Assembly: GCF_002008165.1 (NCBI RefSeq) | Contig: NZ_MRDM01000032.1 | Location: forward strand, 248,001-312,000 | Direction of reading: 5' to 3' | Length of the DNA stretch: 64,000 bases | DNA from: Rhizobium laguerreae | Lineage (GTDB): Bacteria; Pseudomonadota; Alphaproteobacteria; Rhizobiales; Rhizobiaceae | Part shown: piece after piece, positions 27,575-36,497 of the stretch | Layout of the letters: each line of letters starts with the position of its first letter | Position numbering within the stretch: the stretch's first letter is position 1 | Made by a program: the position numbers and the translations under genes | Notes under the pieces: generated by a model | The model's database searches: none | The model's input: only the letters and a program-made list of their open reading frames with translations | What the model was told of the DNA's origin: nothing

Positions 27575-27862
27575 TTATTCGACGACTTTCGGCACCAGGA
27601 AAAAATTGTGGTCGGTGACGGGCGCATTGGCGACGATATCGGCTGCCTTGCTGCCGTCGGTCACCTCATCGGGCCGCTTCTTCATCGCCGTCGGGGTCAC
27701 CGACGTCATCGCCTCGACGCCGTCGACATTCACTTCGGAGAGTTGCTCGACGAAGCCAAGGATGCCGTTCAGCTCGCCAACCATGCGATTTGCCTCGTCC
27801 TCGGAGACGGCAATACGGGCAAGGTGGGCGACGCGCTTCACAGTGGCAAGATCGACGGACAT
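27575..27862 (-). CDS. gatC: Asp-tRNA(Asn)/Glu-tRNA(Gln) amidotransferase subunit C
   Basis: 95 residues, normal length for GatC, which wraps around GatA and stabilises the complex with GatB. N-terminal LATVKRVAHLARIAVSEDEA, the central ELNGILGFVEQLSEVNVDGVEAM and the C-terminal LRPDEV-like region (here KKRPDEVTDG...FFLVPKVVE) match the family. First gene of gatC-gatA-GNAT-hypothetical. Confidence 0.96.
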   Translation of the reverse strand: MSVDLATVKRVAHLARIAVSEDEANRMVGELNGILGFVEQLSEVNVDGVEAMTSVTPTAMKKRPDEVTDGSKAADIVANAPVTDHNFFLVPKVVE

Positions 27863-27931
27863 GGCATTCTCCGGATAGGATTTTTCCTACCCGCTATAAA
27901 GGCCATGTCCGCCTGACGCAACGGGATTTCG

Positions 27932-28636
27932 TCAGATCGACAGGCTCTCGGAAGGCCTGATCGCCTTCACATCCGTCTTCGATCCGTCCATGCCGGCAAC
28001 GAATTTTTCAGCCGTCTGGTCGATGATCGGAAAGGTGCCGTAGTGGCAGGGGATCGCGGTCTTGAAGTTGAAATAGCGCCGGCAGGCAAGTGCTGCCACA
28101 GCGCCGCCCATGGTGAAGCGGTCGCCGACCGGCACGAAGCCGATATCAGGCTGGTGCAATTCATTGATCAGCGCCATGTCGGAAAATATGTCGGTGTCGC
28201 CCATGGCAAGGATCGAGGCTTCGTCGTCGAAATGCAGCATCAGGCCGTTGGCGTTGCCGAGTGCGTGCGAGACGCCGTCCTCGGTGATTTGGGCGGAGGA
28301 GTGCAGCGCATTGGTGAAGGTTGCCGAGAAGCTGCCGAGGGCGATCGTGCCGCCGGTATTGCCCATCTCGATCTTGTCGACGCCCTTGGAGCCGAGCCAG
28401 GCGGCGAGATCGGCATTGGCGAGAACGACGGCGCCGGTTTCCTTGGCGAGTGCCACGGTATCGCCGACATGGTCGCCATGGCCATGCGTCAGCAGGATAT
28501 GGGTGATGCCGGCCGACACATCCTTGATATCCTGGCCGGAAAAGGAGGCGTTATAGCTGAGGAATGGATCGAGCAGGATCTTCGCCTTTGATGTCTCGAT
28601 GCGGAAGGCGGAATGGCCGAGCCAGGTGATCTTCAT
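27932..28636 (-). CDS. UPF0173 metallo-beta-lactamase-fold hydrolase
   Basis: 234 residues. The metallo-beta-lactamase signature HGHGDH is visible in LLTHGHGDHVGDTVALA. Further metal ligands are in SAQITEDGVSHALG-like and MGDTDIFSDM segments, and a C-terminal His in PCHYGTFPIID. It belongs to UPF0173 (YtkL-like), whose substrate is unknown. It is divergent from ruvX, with a large palindromic repeat between them, and upstream of gatC on the same strand (69-base gap). Confidence 0.92.
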   Translation of the reverse strand: MKITWLGHSAFRIETSKAKILLDPFLSYNASFSGQDIKDVSAGITHILLTHGHGDHVGDTVALAKETGAVVLANADLAAWLGSKGVDKIEMGNTGGTIALGSFSATFTNALHSSAQITEDGVSHALGNANGLMLHFDDEASILAMGDTDIFSDMALINELHQPDIGFVPVGDRFTMGGAVAALACRRYFNFKTAIPCHYGTFPIIDQTAEKFVAGMDGSKTDVKAIRPSESLSI

Positions 28637-28679
28637 GAAATGTCTCCTTTATTACGTGATGCAAAGGCGGTTTCGACGG

Positions 28680-28793
28680 GAGATCCGGATGATTTGGGCC
28701 GGATCGGCCCAAAATCTGAATCCGGATCTCAATCAAAGAATTGAAGCATGATGTCGTCCGAAAACCGCTCACACTTTTCGGCATCATGCTCTA
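28680..28793. repeat. composite palindromic intergenic element (RIME-like)
   Basis: Two palindromes in tandem. The first has outer arms GAGATCCGGAT (28680-28690) and ATCCGGATCTC (28720-28730), with inner arms TTTGGGCC (28693-28700) and GGCCCAAA (28706-28713). The second (about 28746-28792) has GCATGATG...CATCATGC with CCGAAAA/TTTTCGG inside. The size of about 114 bases and the double palindrome fit the Rhizobium intergenic mosaic elements. Confidence 0.75.
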
Positions 28794-28864
28794 AGGACAT
28801 ATCTTATGTGGCCGCAAAGAAAAGCGGCGGCGACTTCAATTTGTTTTGACGGGATGAAACGGCG

Positions 28865-29359
28865 ATGACGGTGCTGACGATCGAGGAAATGGCCGAGACG
28901 CTTGTCCCGCGACAGGCGATTGCCGGCCTCGATCTCGGCACCAAGACAATCGGGCTTTCGATGTCCGATCTCGGGCGGCGTTTCGCCACGCCGCGCACAG
29001 TGATCCGCCGCGTCAAGTTCACCATCGATGCCCAGGCGCTCTTGGACTTCGCACAATCGGAAAAGGTCGCAGGCTTCATCATCGGCCTGCCGATGAACAT
29101 GGATGGATCGGCGGGTCCGCGCGTGCAGGCGACGCGCGCCTTCGTGCGCAATATGGAGCAGAAGACGGCGTTGCCCTTCGTCTATTGGGACGAGCGGCTT
29201 TCGACGGTTGCCGCCGAACGGACGCTGCTCGAAATGGACGTTTCGCGCGCCAAGCGGGCCGAACGGATCGATTCGGCCGCGGCAAGCTTCATCCTTCAGG
29301 GCGCGCTTGACAGGCTATCCTTGCTGGCAAGGTCTGATGGAGATGAATTCAGCGCCTGA
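28865..29359 (+). CDS. ruvX: Holliday junction resolvase-like RuvX (YqgF)
   Basis: 164 residues, RNase H-like fold. The catalytic Asp motif GLDLGTKTIGLSM is near residue 22, FIIGLPMNMDGSAGPR in the middle, the second acidic site VYWDERLSTVAAERTLLEM, and the C-terminal Asp in RIDSAAASFILQ. YqgF/RuvX acts in 16S rRNA 5'-end maturation in E. coli and resembles RuvC. Its last 64 bases overlap the end of the gene on the other strand. Confidence 0.95.
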   Translation: MTVLTIEEMAETLVPRQAIAGLDLGTKTIGLSMSDLGRRFATPRTVIRRVKFTIDAQALLDFAQSEKVAGFIIGLPMNMDGSAGPRVQATRAFVRNMEQKTALPFVYWDERLSTVAAERTLLEMDVSRAKRAERIDSAAASFILQGALDRLSLLARSDGDEFSA

Positions 29360-29628
29360 CGCGTCTTCCACCAGGCGATGATCGATTTGCGCTTCCGGAA
29401 GGCCAGGATGGCGAAGACGACGAGGCTGTCCACCGCAATCGCGCGGGCAACCAGCGGCGGGATGGTCTCCGGCGGAATGCCGAGCGCCTTGCCGTAAAGC
29501 TCGAAGGTCAGGTCATGGACCTGCCGGCTCAGCATGAAGATGCCGAAACTCATGTCGTAATAGGAGAGCCAGTACCATCCGCCCAGAAAGACGATGGGGC
29601 CGGCCCAGAAGATCAGAAACCACTTCAT
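29296..29628 (-). CDS. small membrane protein, unknown function
   Basis: 110 residues starting MKWFLIFWAGPIVFLGGW. Hydrophobic segments lie at residues 3-22 and around 60-80 (VARAIAVDSLVVFAILAF), and a basic tail follows (RKRKSIIAWWKTRQ). The start overlaps the upstream gene's stop in ATGA. Its 3' end overlaps ruvX in antisense by 64 bases. It looks like the DUF6105-type proteins of rhizobia, but I am not sure of the family. Confidence 0.75.
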   Translation of the reverse strand: MKWFLIFWAGPIVFLGGWYWLSYYDMSFGIFMLSRQVHDLTFELYGKALGIPPETIPPLVARAIAVDSLVVFAILAFRKRKSIIAWWKTRQALNSSPSDLASKDSLSSAP

Positions 29629-29825
29629 GCGGCCTCTCCTCCATGCTTGCGCGCCACGGGCAGATCGAGGGAGACCAACCAGGTCGACAATGCCATGATG
29701 CAAAGCACCAGCGTCGGAATTGCGATATCCAGCGCCAGGACTGCGAAAAACATCATCGCCGCCACCAAAAACACTGCCTTGGCGATCTTGGTTCCCATGG
29801 TCGTCAACTCGGGTCTTCTACTCAT
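29625..29825 (-). CDS. small membrane protein, unknown function
   Basis: 66 residues beginning MSRRPELTTMG. Two hydrophobic helices (AVFLVAAMMFFAVLALDIA and PTLVLCIMALSTWLVSL) are followed by a short basic tail. The ATGA overlap with the next gene shows co-expression. Upstream in-frame codons lack a ribosome binding site. No family recognised. Confidence 0.65.
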   Translation of the reverse strand: MSRRPELTTMGTKIAKAVFLVAAMMFFAVLALDIAIPTLVLCIMALSTWLVSLDLPVARKHGGEAA

Positions 29826-29927
29826 ACAATCTCTGCTGAGACCACACTGTCGGGTTAACCAGCCCCACGCAACGTAAACCATTTGTTAAGGTTAATGCTA
29901 CGCCCGCCCCCTGTGGATGAGTAGATA

Positions 29928-30587
29928 TCAGCCGTAGACGCCGCGCACGATGCGCTTCAGCGCCGTCGCTGCCTTCTCCCAGTCCTTGGGCGTTTTCAGC
30001 GACAGGCCGGCGCACTGCCCGCCGGCTGCGGCGGCGAGCACGAGGTGCTGGATCGCGGCGATGACGACGGCGTTGACGGCTGCCGCATCCACCCCCTTCG
30101 GCGGCGCCAGCGAGCCGCGCATGCGCTCCAGCCAAAGAGCCAGCGCCTTCGAACGCGCCTCGGACAACCGCCTCACCTGTTCGGTGTTTTCCGATATCTC
30201 CCAGGCGAGGATGCGGCGCATCAGCGGATCGTTTCTCAAGGCGTCGAGCAGGAGAAGCGACAGCCGCTCCATCAGGTCACCATAGGTGAGCAGGAACATG
30301 CCGCCGGCGTCTTCCGGAATGCGATCCTTGACCCATGTGCCGAGATCGGCACCGATCGCCTCGACCAAGCCGTCGAGGCCGCCATAGTAACGATAGATCA
30401 GCTGCTTGTCGCAACCGGCGCGGCGGGCGACCGCATTGATGCCGAAATTCTGGAAGCCTTCCTCGGCGAGCAGCCCCTTGGCGGCGGCAAGGATGGCGCG
30501 CTCGGTGGCGCCGCGATCACGCGCGCGCCGTTCCGGCCCCTCGCCGGTCCCGGGTGAATTTTCAAGATTTACGGCTTCATTCAGCAT
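29928..30587 (-). CDS. TetR family transcriptional regulator
   Basis: 219 residues. The N-terminal TetR helix-turn-helix domain is seen about residues 25-75 (TERAILAAAKGLLAEEGF, then INAVARRAGCDKQLIYRYYGG). The C-terminal ligand-binding half is helical, ending in LIMR-type ALKRIVRGVYG. The start is supported by GGGGAAGGG upstream. It is divergent from map, with about 250 bases between. The target and ligand are unknown. Confidence 0.9.
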   Translation of the reverse strand: MLNEAVNLENSPGTGEGPERRARDRGATERAILAAAKGLLAEEGFQNFGINAVARRAGCDKQLIYRYYGGLDGLVEAIGADLGTWVKDRIPEDAGGMFLLTYGDLMERLSLLLLDALRNDPLMRRILAWEISENTEQVRRLSEARSKALALWLERMRGSLAPPKGVDAAAVNAVVIAAIQHLVLAAAAGGQCAGLSLKTPKDWEKAATALKRIVRGVYG

Positions 30588-30835
30588 GATTGACCCTTCC
30601 CCGCTGTCACCAATCGGTGAGTAACGGGGAGGCTGCATGCAATCAATCCTATCCCTTTGGGAAGATTGTGGATATTCGATCCGGACCGTTGATTGTCCGT
30701 CGAACGGATGTGGAGGGCTGCACGTTGGGCGGATCGGATCCGCTCAGAAATCTCGTCCTGGCGGTTGATCGTGATGGACGAACCCGGCATAGCTGCATTA
30801 TGAACAAATCTAACAATCTCCGCTAAGGCCAAGCA

Positions 30836-31672
30836 ATGGTGAACTATATCGAAGCCTCTACCGCGCCCCCGAAGAATACGGGCGCCATCCGGCTTTATGA
30901 CGCTGAAGCATTCGAGGGCATGCGCAAGGCATGCCAGCTGACCGCGCGCTGCCTCGATGCGCTTGCCGATATCGTCAAGCCCGGCCTGCTGACCGATGAG
31001 ATCGACAGGTTCGTCTTCGATTTCGGCATGGATCACGGCGCCTATCCGGCGACGCTGAACTATCGCGGCTACACCAAATCGACCTGCACTTCGATCAACC
31101 ACGTCGTCTGCCATGGCATTCCGAACGACAAGCCGCTGCGTGACGGCGATATCGTCAATATCGACGTTACCTTCGTGGTCGACGGCTGGCATGGCGATTC
31201 CAGCCGGATGTATCCGGTCGGCGTCGTCAAGCGTGCCGCCGAGCGGCTGCTCGAGGTCACTTATGAATCGCTGATGCGCGGCATTGCCGCCGTCAGGCCC
31301 GGCGCCCGCACCGGCGCGATCGGCGAGGCGATCCAGACCTATGCAGAGGCCGAGCGCTGTTCGGTGGTGCGCGATTTCTGCGGCCACGGTGTCGGCCGGC
31401 TGTTCCACGATTCGCCGAATATCCTGCATTACGGCCGCGCCAACGAGGGGCCGGAGCTGCGCGAAGGCATGATCTTCACCATCGAGCCGATGATCAACCT
31501 CGGCCGCCCGCATGTGAAGGTGCTGGCCGACGGCTGGACGGCAGTCACCCGCGACCGCTCACTGTCGGCGCAGTACGAACATACCGTCGGCGTCACCTCC
31601 GATGGCTGCGAGATCTTCACGTTGTCGCCGGGTGGGCTCGACCGCCCCGGCCTGCCGTCGCACAACGGGTGA
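30836..31672 (+). CDS. map: type I methionine aminopeptidase
   Basis: 278 residues. It removes the initiator Met from nascent proteins using two metal ions. Metal ligands visible are Asp in GDIVNIDVTFVVDGWHGDSSRM (two), His in FCGHGVGRLFHDSPNILHY, Glu in FTIEPMINLG and Glu in AQYEHTVGVTSDG. Length is normal for a type I enzyme with a short N-terminal extension. Seven bases before radC. Confidence 0.96.
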   Translation: MVNYIEASTAPPKNTGAIRLYDAEAFEGMRKACQLTARCLDALADIVKPGLLTDEIDRFVFDFGMDHGAYPATLNYRGYTKSTCTSINHVVCHGIPNDKPLRDGDIVNIDVTFVVDGWHGDSSRMYPVGVVKRAAERLLEVTYESLMRGIAAVRPGARTGAIGEAIQTYAEAERCSVVRDFCGHGVGRLFHDSPNILHYGRANEGPELREGMIFTIEPMINLGRPHVKVLADGWTAVTRDRSLSAQYEHTVGVTSDGCEIFTLSPGGLDRPGLPSHNG

Positions 31673-31679
31673 CGGTCCG

Positions 31680-32507
31680 ATGGCGAAAGGCCCCGTTTCG
31701 ACATCTTCCGACGACGAGCTGCCTTTCCTAACGCAAGAGTCCCTTGCCGCCGACGAACGCTCGTTCTTTGGCGGACGGCCGCAAAAGCCGTCCGCGCCGA
31801 ATGCCAGGACCGCCCTGCCCGCCTCGCTCGCCGGCCAAGAGCATTATCACGGCCATCGCGAGCGATTGCGTGACCGCTTCCGGGAGCTCGGCGACACCGC
31901 GCTTGCCGACTACGAAATCCTCGAGCTCTTGCTTTTCCGCCTGATCCCCCGGCGTGACACCAAGCCGATCGCCAAGGCGCTGATCGAACGGTTCGGCTCA
32001 CTTTCGGGTGTCTTCGGCGCGCCTCAGGCGCTGCTGACCGAAGTAAAGGGTGTCGGCGAGGCCGTGGCGCTCGACCTGAAGCTGATCTCGACTATCGCTC
32101 ACCGGACGCTGAAGAGCGAGCTCAGGAGCAAACAGGTCCTGTCCTCGTGGTCTTCTGTCATCCAGTATTGCCATGCCGCCATGGCGCACGAGACCCGCGA
32201 ACAGTTCCGCATCCTCTTCCTCGACAAGCGCAATGTGCTGATCGCCGACGAGGTGCAGGGCCGCGGTACGGTCGACCATACGCCGGTCTATCCGCGCGAG
32301 GTGGTCAAACGCGCGCTCGAGCTTTCGGCAACGGCGATGATCCTCGTCCACAACCACCCCTCCGGCGATCCGACGCCATCGCGTGCCGACATCGACATGA
32401 CGAAGGTGATCATTGATGCGGCCAAAGCGCTCGATATCACCGTCCACGACCACGTCATCATCGGCAAGGATGGGCATGTCAGCCTGAAGGGGCTGAAGCT
32501 GATCTGA
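31680..32507 (+). CDS. radC: RadC-family (JAB1/MPN) DNA repair-associated protein
   Basis: 275 residues. The N-terminal helix-hairpin-helix-like UPF0758 part (HYHGHRERLRDRFRELGDT, then YEILELLLF) is followed by the MPN metalloprotease-like domain with the JAMM motif in VHNHPSGDPTPSRADIDMT. Despite the name, its repair role is unproved. The first 50 residues are an unconserved linker. The ATG at 31680 is chosen just after map; earlier in-frame codons overlap map. Confidence 0.94.
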   Translation: MAKGPVSTSSDDELPFLTQESLAADERSFFGGRPQKPSAPNARTALPASLAGQEHYHGHRERLRDRFRELGDTALADYEILELLLFRLIPRRDTKPIAKALIERFGSLSGVFGAPQALLTEVKGVGEAVALDLKLISTIAHRTLKSELRSKQVLSSWSSVIQYCHAAMAHETREQFRILFLDKRNVLIADEVQGRGTVDHTPVYPREVVKRALELSATAMILVHNHPSGDPTPSRADIDMTKVIIDAAKALDITVHDHVIIGKDGHVSLKGLKLI

Positions 32508-32654
32508 ACAAACACTGCGGCTGATCGCCGACGAGATGCAGAGAAGACTGCGGAATGCTGGAGTTGACAGCAATCGGTGGTGCGCGATTGTATGCAGTCC
32601 TGCACCACCACAGCCTAGACAAGCCCGCCCGAAATACCGAGAAGATGAAGCTCC

Positions 32655-33842
32655 ATGACGATCCGCAGCGGCAACACCGATCGATCGACCCGGCTCTGCC
32701 GCGACGTGCTCTGCCTCGACGATTTTGAAATAAAGGCGCGGCGACATCTGCCAAAGCCGTTGTTCGGTTATATCGCCGGCGCGACCGAGACCAATGCGTC
32801 GCTGCGGCATAATGCAGAAGCTTTCCAGGCCTATGCCTTCCGGCCTCGTGTCCTTCGGGACGTCTCGAAACGCAGCACCGAGACGAGCCTCTTCGGCAAG
32901 ACCCATGCCGCACCATTCGGCATCGCACCGATGGGTATCAGCGCTTTGATGGCCTATCGAGGTGACATCGTGCTTGCGCAAGGAGCGGATCAATCGGGAA
33001 TCCCGATGATCATAAGCGGTTCATCGCTTATCCCTTTGGAAGAGATCGCTGCGGTTTCGCCGCAAGCATGGTTTCAGGCCTATCTCCCCGGCGAGCCCGA
33101 CCGTATCGACGCTCTCATCGATCGCGTCGGCGCGGCCGGCTTGCGCACGCTTCTGCTGACCGTGGATACAGCCACGCTGCCAAACCGAGAAAACAATGTA
33201 AGGGCAGGATTCTCGACGCCTCTGCGTCCCGGTCTCCGCCTGGCATGGCAGGGCATCTCGCACCCGCGCTGGACCACCGGCACATTCCTGCGCACGATCG
33301 TCCGGCACGGCATTCCGCATTTTGAAAATTCCTATGCCACAAGAGGCGCGCCGATCATCTCCTCGAATGTCGCGCGCGATTTTGGGAGGCGCGACCATCT
33401 CAACTGGAACCATCTGGAGCGGATACGCAACAGGTGGTCCGGCAAACTTGTGGTCAAGGGGATCATGCATCCTGACGACGCGGCCCGGGCTGTCGACACC
33501 GGGGCTGATGGCGTGATCGTCTCCAACCATGGCGGCCGCCAGCTCGACGGCACCGCGTCTCCCCTTCAGGCCCTTCCGGAGATTGCGTCCCGTGTTGGCG
33601 ACCGCGTTGCCGTCATGGTCGATGGCGGTTTCAGGCGTGGAACGGACATCATGAAGGCCCTCGCGCTCGGGGCCTGTTTCGTGTTCGTGGGCAGGCCGTT
33701 CCTTTATGCCGCAGCCGTCGCGGGCCTACCAGGCGTGCTCAAGGCGGCCGATATCCTGAAGACGGAATTGCATAGCAATATGGCGTTGCTCGGCGTCACC
33801 AAGGTGGGCGATATTTCCGCGGACTACATCACCCGTGCATGA
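32655..33842 (+). CDS. FMN-dependent alpha-hydroxy-acid dehydrogenase (lactate dehydrogenase-like)
   Basis: 395 residues, the LldD / glycolate oxidase / mandelate dehydrogenase family. It oxidises an L-2-hydroxy acid, lactate being the likeliest. FMN-site elements are seen: PFGIAPMGISALMAYRGDIVLA, QAYLPGEPDR, LLTVDTATLPNRENN, the Lys in LVVKGIMHPDDA and the catalytic His with the flavin-binding Arg in IVSNHGGRQLDGT, then GGFRRGTDIMKALALGA. Single gene, 147 bases after radC, probably its own unit. Confidence 0.9.
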   Translation: MTIRSGNTDRSTRLCRDVLCLDDFEIKARRHLPKPLFGYIAGATETNASLRHNAEAFQAYAFRPRVLRDVSKRSTETSLFGKTHAAPFGIAPMGISALMAYRGDIVLAQGADQSGIPMIISGSSLIPLEEIAAVSPQAWFQAYLPGEPDRIDALIDRVGAAGLRTLLLTVDTATLPNRENNVRAGFSTPLRPGLRLAWQGISHPRWTTGTFLRTIVRHGIPHFENSYATRGAPIISSNVARDFGRRDHLNWNHLERIRNRWSGKLVVKGIMHPDDAARAVDTGADGVIVSNHGGRQLDGTASPLQALPEIASRVGDRVAVMVDGGFRRGTDIMKALALGACFVFVGRPFLYAAAVAGLPGVLKAADILKTELHSNMALLGVTKVGDISADYITRA

Positions 33843-34061
33843 AAAGCCGTCGAGCCACCGAGCATGGCAAGCGACCCTGCCGGTATTCGTCGGCTACGGC
33901 CCAAGACGTAAAGCTGTTTCTCGCAGGGCCCACTTGCCCGAAAAAGTACCCGTCAGGACCAATCAGGTGGCCGTAAAACAATCTGTAACGTTGACCGGCT
34001 AACGATGGACGGGCGACATTTTGCGTCGCAATATGATTCCTTTCCAATCCGGGGCTTGATG

Positions 34062-35468
34062 ATGCTTCAGTACGATCTCGTTGTGGTGGGCAGCGGTCCC
34101 GCAGGGCGCCGCGGCGCGATCCAGGCGGCAAAACTCGGCAAGAAAGTGCTTGTCATCGAGCAGGGCAAACGCGTCGGCGGCGTGTCCGTGCATACCGGCA
34201 CCATCCCTTCCAAAACGCTGCGCGAGACTGCGCTTAATCTTTCCGGCTGGCGCGAACGCGGCTTCTACGGCCGGTCATACCGCGTCAAGGAAGAGATCAG
34301 TGCAGATGACCTGCGCCGCCGCCTGCTGATTACGCTCAATCACGAGGTCGAGGTGCTGGAACACCAGTTCGCCCGCAACCGCGTGCAGCATATTCGCGGC
34401 AAGGCGAGCTTCATCGATGCGTCGACGCTGCAGGTAATCAAGGATGACGGCGAGACCACGCAGGTCACCGCCGCCAGCGTGCTGCTCGCCGTCGGCACAA
34501 AGCCGTTCCGCCCCGATTACATGCCCTTCGACGGCAAGACCGTTCTCGACAGCGACGAACTGCTCGACATCCAGGACCTGCCGCGATCGATGGTGGTTAT
34601 CGGCGCCGGCGTCATCGGCATCGAATATGCGACAATCTTCAGCGCGCTCGACACCGCCGTCACCGTCATCGACCCGAAGGCGACAATGCTCGACTTCATC
34701 GACAAGGAAATCATCGAGGATTTCACCTACCAGCTGCGCGACCGCAACATGAAGCTGCTGCTCGGCCAGAAGGCCGACAAGGTGGAGAGGCTCGAAAACG
34801 GCAAGGTCGGACTGACGCTCGACAGCGGCCGACGCCTGACGACCGACATGGTGCTTTTCGCCGCCGGGCGCATGGGGGCGACTGATGCGCTGAATCTTCA
34901 GGCCATCGGCCTCGAAGCCGACAGACGCGGCCGTCTCAAGGTCAATCCGGAAACGTTTCAGACATCGGTTGCCAACGTCTACGCCGCCGGCGACGTCGTC
35001 GGCTTTCCGAGCCTTGCCTCGACCTCGATGGAACAGGGCCGCATCGCCGCCCGCGTCGCGGTCGGCGCAGTCGCCAAGGAGCCGCCGAAATATTTCCCCT
35101 ACGGCATCTATGCCGTGCCGGAGATCTCGACCTGCGGCCTGACCGAAGAAGAGATGAAGGAGCGCGGCATTCCCTATGAATGCGGCATCGCCCGCTTCCG
35201 TGAGACGTCGCGCGGTCATATCATGGGCCTCGACACGGGGCTTTTGAAGCTGATCTTCTCGCTGAAGACCCGCCGCCTGCTCGGCGTGCATATCGTCGGC
35301 GAAGGCGCCACCGAGCTGGTGCATATCGGCCAGGCGGTGCTCAATCTCAAAGGGACCGTCGAATATTTCGTCGAGAACACCTTCAACTATCCAACGCTCG
35401 CCGAAGCCTACAAGATCGCCGGCCTCGATGCCTGGAACAGGATGGGCGACATCAAGTCGGAGCTCTAA
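34062..35468 (+). CDS. sthA: soluble pyridine nucleotide transhydrogenase
   Basis: 468 residues, a flavoprotein of the pyridine nucleotide disulfide oxidoreductase family. It moves hydride between NADPH and NAD. FAD-binding LVVVGSGPAGRRGAIQAA, the NAD-binding VVIGAGVIGIEYATIF, the FAD-ribityl YAAGDVVGFPSLAS and a C-terminal dimerisation domain are seen. The redox-disulfide position reads GVSVHTGTIPSKTL without cysteines, which fits SthA and excludes lipoamide dehydrogenase. Start at 34062, with an ATG one codon earlier. An EEP-family gene follows 58 bases downstream. Confidence 0.93.
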   Translation: MLQYDLVVVGSGPAGRRGAIQAAKLGKKVLVIEQGKRVGGVSVHTGTIPSKTLRETALNLSGWRERGFYGRSYRVKEEISADDLRRRLLITLNHEVEVLEHQFARNRVQHIRGKASFIDASTLQVIKDDGETTQVTAASVLLAVGTKPFRPDYMPFDGKTVLDSDELLDIQDLPRSMVVIGAGVIGIEYATIFSALDTAVTVIDPKATMLDFIDKEIIEDFTYQLRDRNMKLLLGQKADKVERLENGKVGLTLDSGRRLTTDMVLFAAGRMGATDALNLQAIGLEADRRGRLKVNPETFQTSVANVYAAGDVVGFPSLASTSMEQGRIAARVAVGAVAKEPPKYFPYGIYAVPEISTCGLTEEEMKERGIPYECGIARFRETSRGHIMGLDTGLLKLIFSLKTRRLLGVHIVGEGATELVHIGQAVLNLKGTVEYFVENTFNYPTLAEAYKIAGLDAWNRMGDIKSEL

Positions 35469-35526
35469 AGTCCGTCGCGTCGTCAAGGGAACTGCCGTCT
35501 CAGTCCGGCCGCCAAAACGGAGGCGA

Positions 35527-36336
35527 ATGACATTGCGCATCATCTCGCTGAACGCATGGGGCGGCAGGCTTCATGAGGCGCTGATTGAATATATGACGGC
35601 GGTCGATCCCGACGTGCTATGCCTGCAGGAGGTTTTGCGCGCACCCGGCACCCGCTCGGGCTGGTCGGTCTATCGGGACGGCGATGTCGAGCTGCCGCAG
35701 CGCTTCAATCTCTTTACCGAGATCAGCACCGCCCTGCCCGGCCACGACGGCTTCTTCTGCCCGACATCGAGAGGCGAACTCTTCGACGGCGATACCGCCA
35801 TTGTCGCCGAATTCGGGCTGGCGACCTTCGTGCGCAAAACGCATTCCGTCATCGCCCAAGGGCTGGGCTTCGTGCATGGCCGTTTTTCCGCTGATGGCTG
35901 GGGCGAACATCCTCGGCCGCGAAACGCCCATTGCGTCCGTCTCTTCGGCCATGAGCACGCTTCTACCGTGACCATCGCCCACATGCATGGCCTGCGCGAT
36001 CCCGCAGGCAAGCGCGACACGGCGGCGCGCGACGAACAGGCTGCAGCGCTGGTCAGGCTCATCGAGGGCGTCTGGCCCGGCGACGAAGGGCTCGTCGTCT
36101 GCGGTGATTTCAACGTGCTGCCCGATAGCGCGACCTTTGCGATTCTCGCTAGACTCGGGCTTTCCGACCTCGTCACCGGAAGCGGCCTTGTAGACACGCG
36201 AACCTCCTACTATCTGAAGCAGGGCCGTTTTGCCGACTACATGCTGGTGACGCCGGGGATGAAGGTTGCCAAATTCGAGGTGGTCGAGGCGCCCGAAGTC
36301 TCCGACCATCGCGCATTGCTGCTCGATATCGGGTAG
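35527..36336 (+). CDS. endonuclease/exonuclease/phosphatase (EEP) family protein
   Basis: 269 residues, single EEP domain. The catalytic elements ISLNAWGG (Asn), CLQEVL (Glu), HMHGLRDP (His), VVCGDFNVLPDS (Asp, Asn) and the final SDHRALLLDI (Asp-His) are all present. No signal peptide. Family members cleave phosphodiesters in nucleic acids or phospholipids, and substrate cannot be told. The start is supported by GGAGG upstream. It could be co-transcribed with sthA. Confidence 0.88.
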   Translation: MTLRIISLNAWGGRLHEALIEYMTAVDPDVLCLQEVLRAPGTRSGWSVYRDGDVELPQRFNLFTEISTALPGHDGFFCPTSRGELFDGDTAIVAEFGLATFVRKTHSVIAQGLGFVHGRFSADGWGEHPRPRNAHCVRLFGHEHASTVTIAHMHGLRDPAGKRDTAARDEQAAALVRLIEGVWPGDEGLVVCGDFNVLPDSATFAILARLGLSDLVTGSGLVDTRTSYYLKQGRFADYMLVTPGMKVAKFEVVEAPEVSDHRALLLDIG

Positions 36337-36497
36337 TATATTGAGGAATGATACACTTTGCGAAACGTTTGCGCGCCGTGCCGTTTTTTTACGCCTTAGT
36401 TTGACCTCCTAAGTCGCATTGGTATGTCGTGCCTGTCTATGCCTTCAACGCCATTTTTTGCCTTCGGGCAAAAGCTTCTAAAGAAAGATAGATACTC

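Noticed and set aside
30590..30826. 78-codon frame upstream of map
   Set aside because: No family and no Shine-Dalgarno; it occupies the divergent promoter region between the TetR gene and map.
34062..35468. Lipoamide dehydrogenase or glutathione reductase
   Set aside because: The redox-active cysteine pair is missing (GVSVHTGTIPSKTL), and overall sequence matches soluble transhydrogenase.
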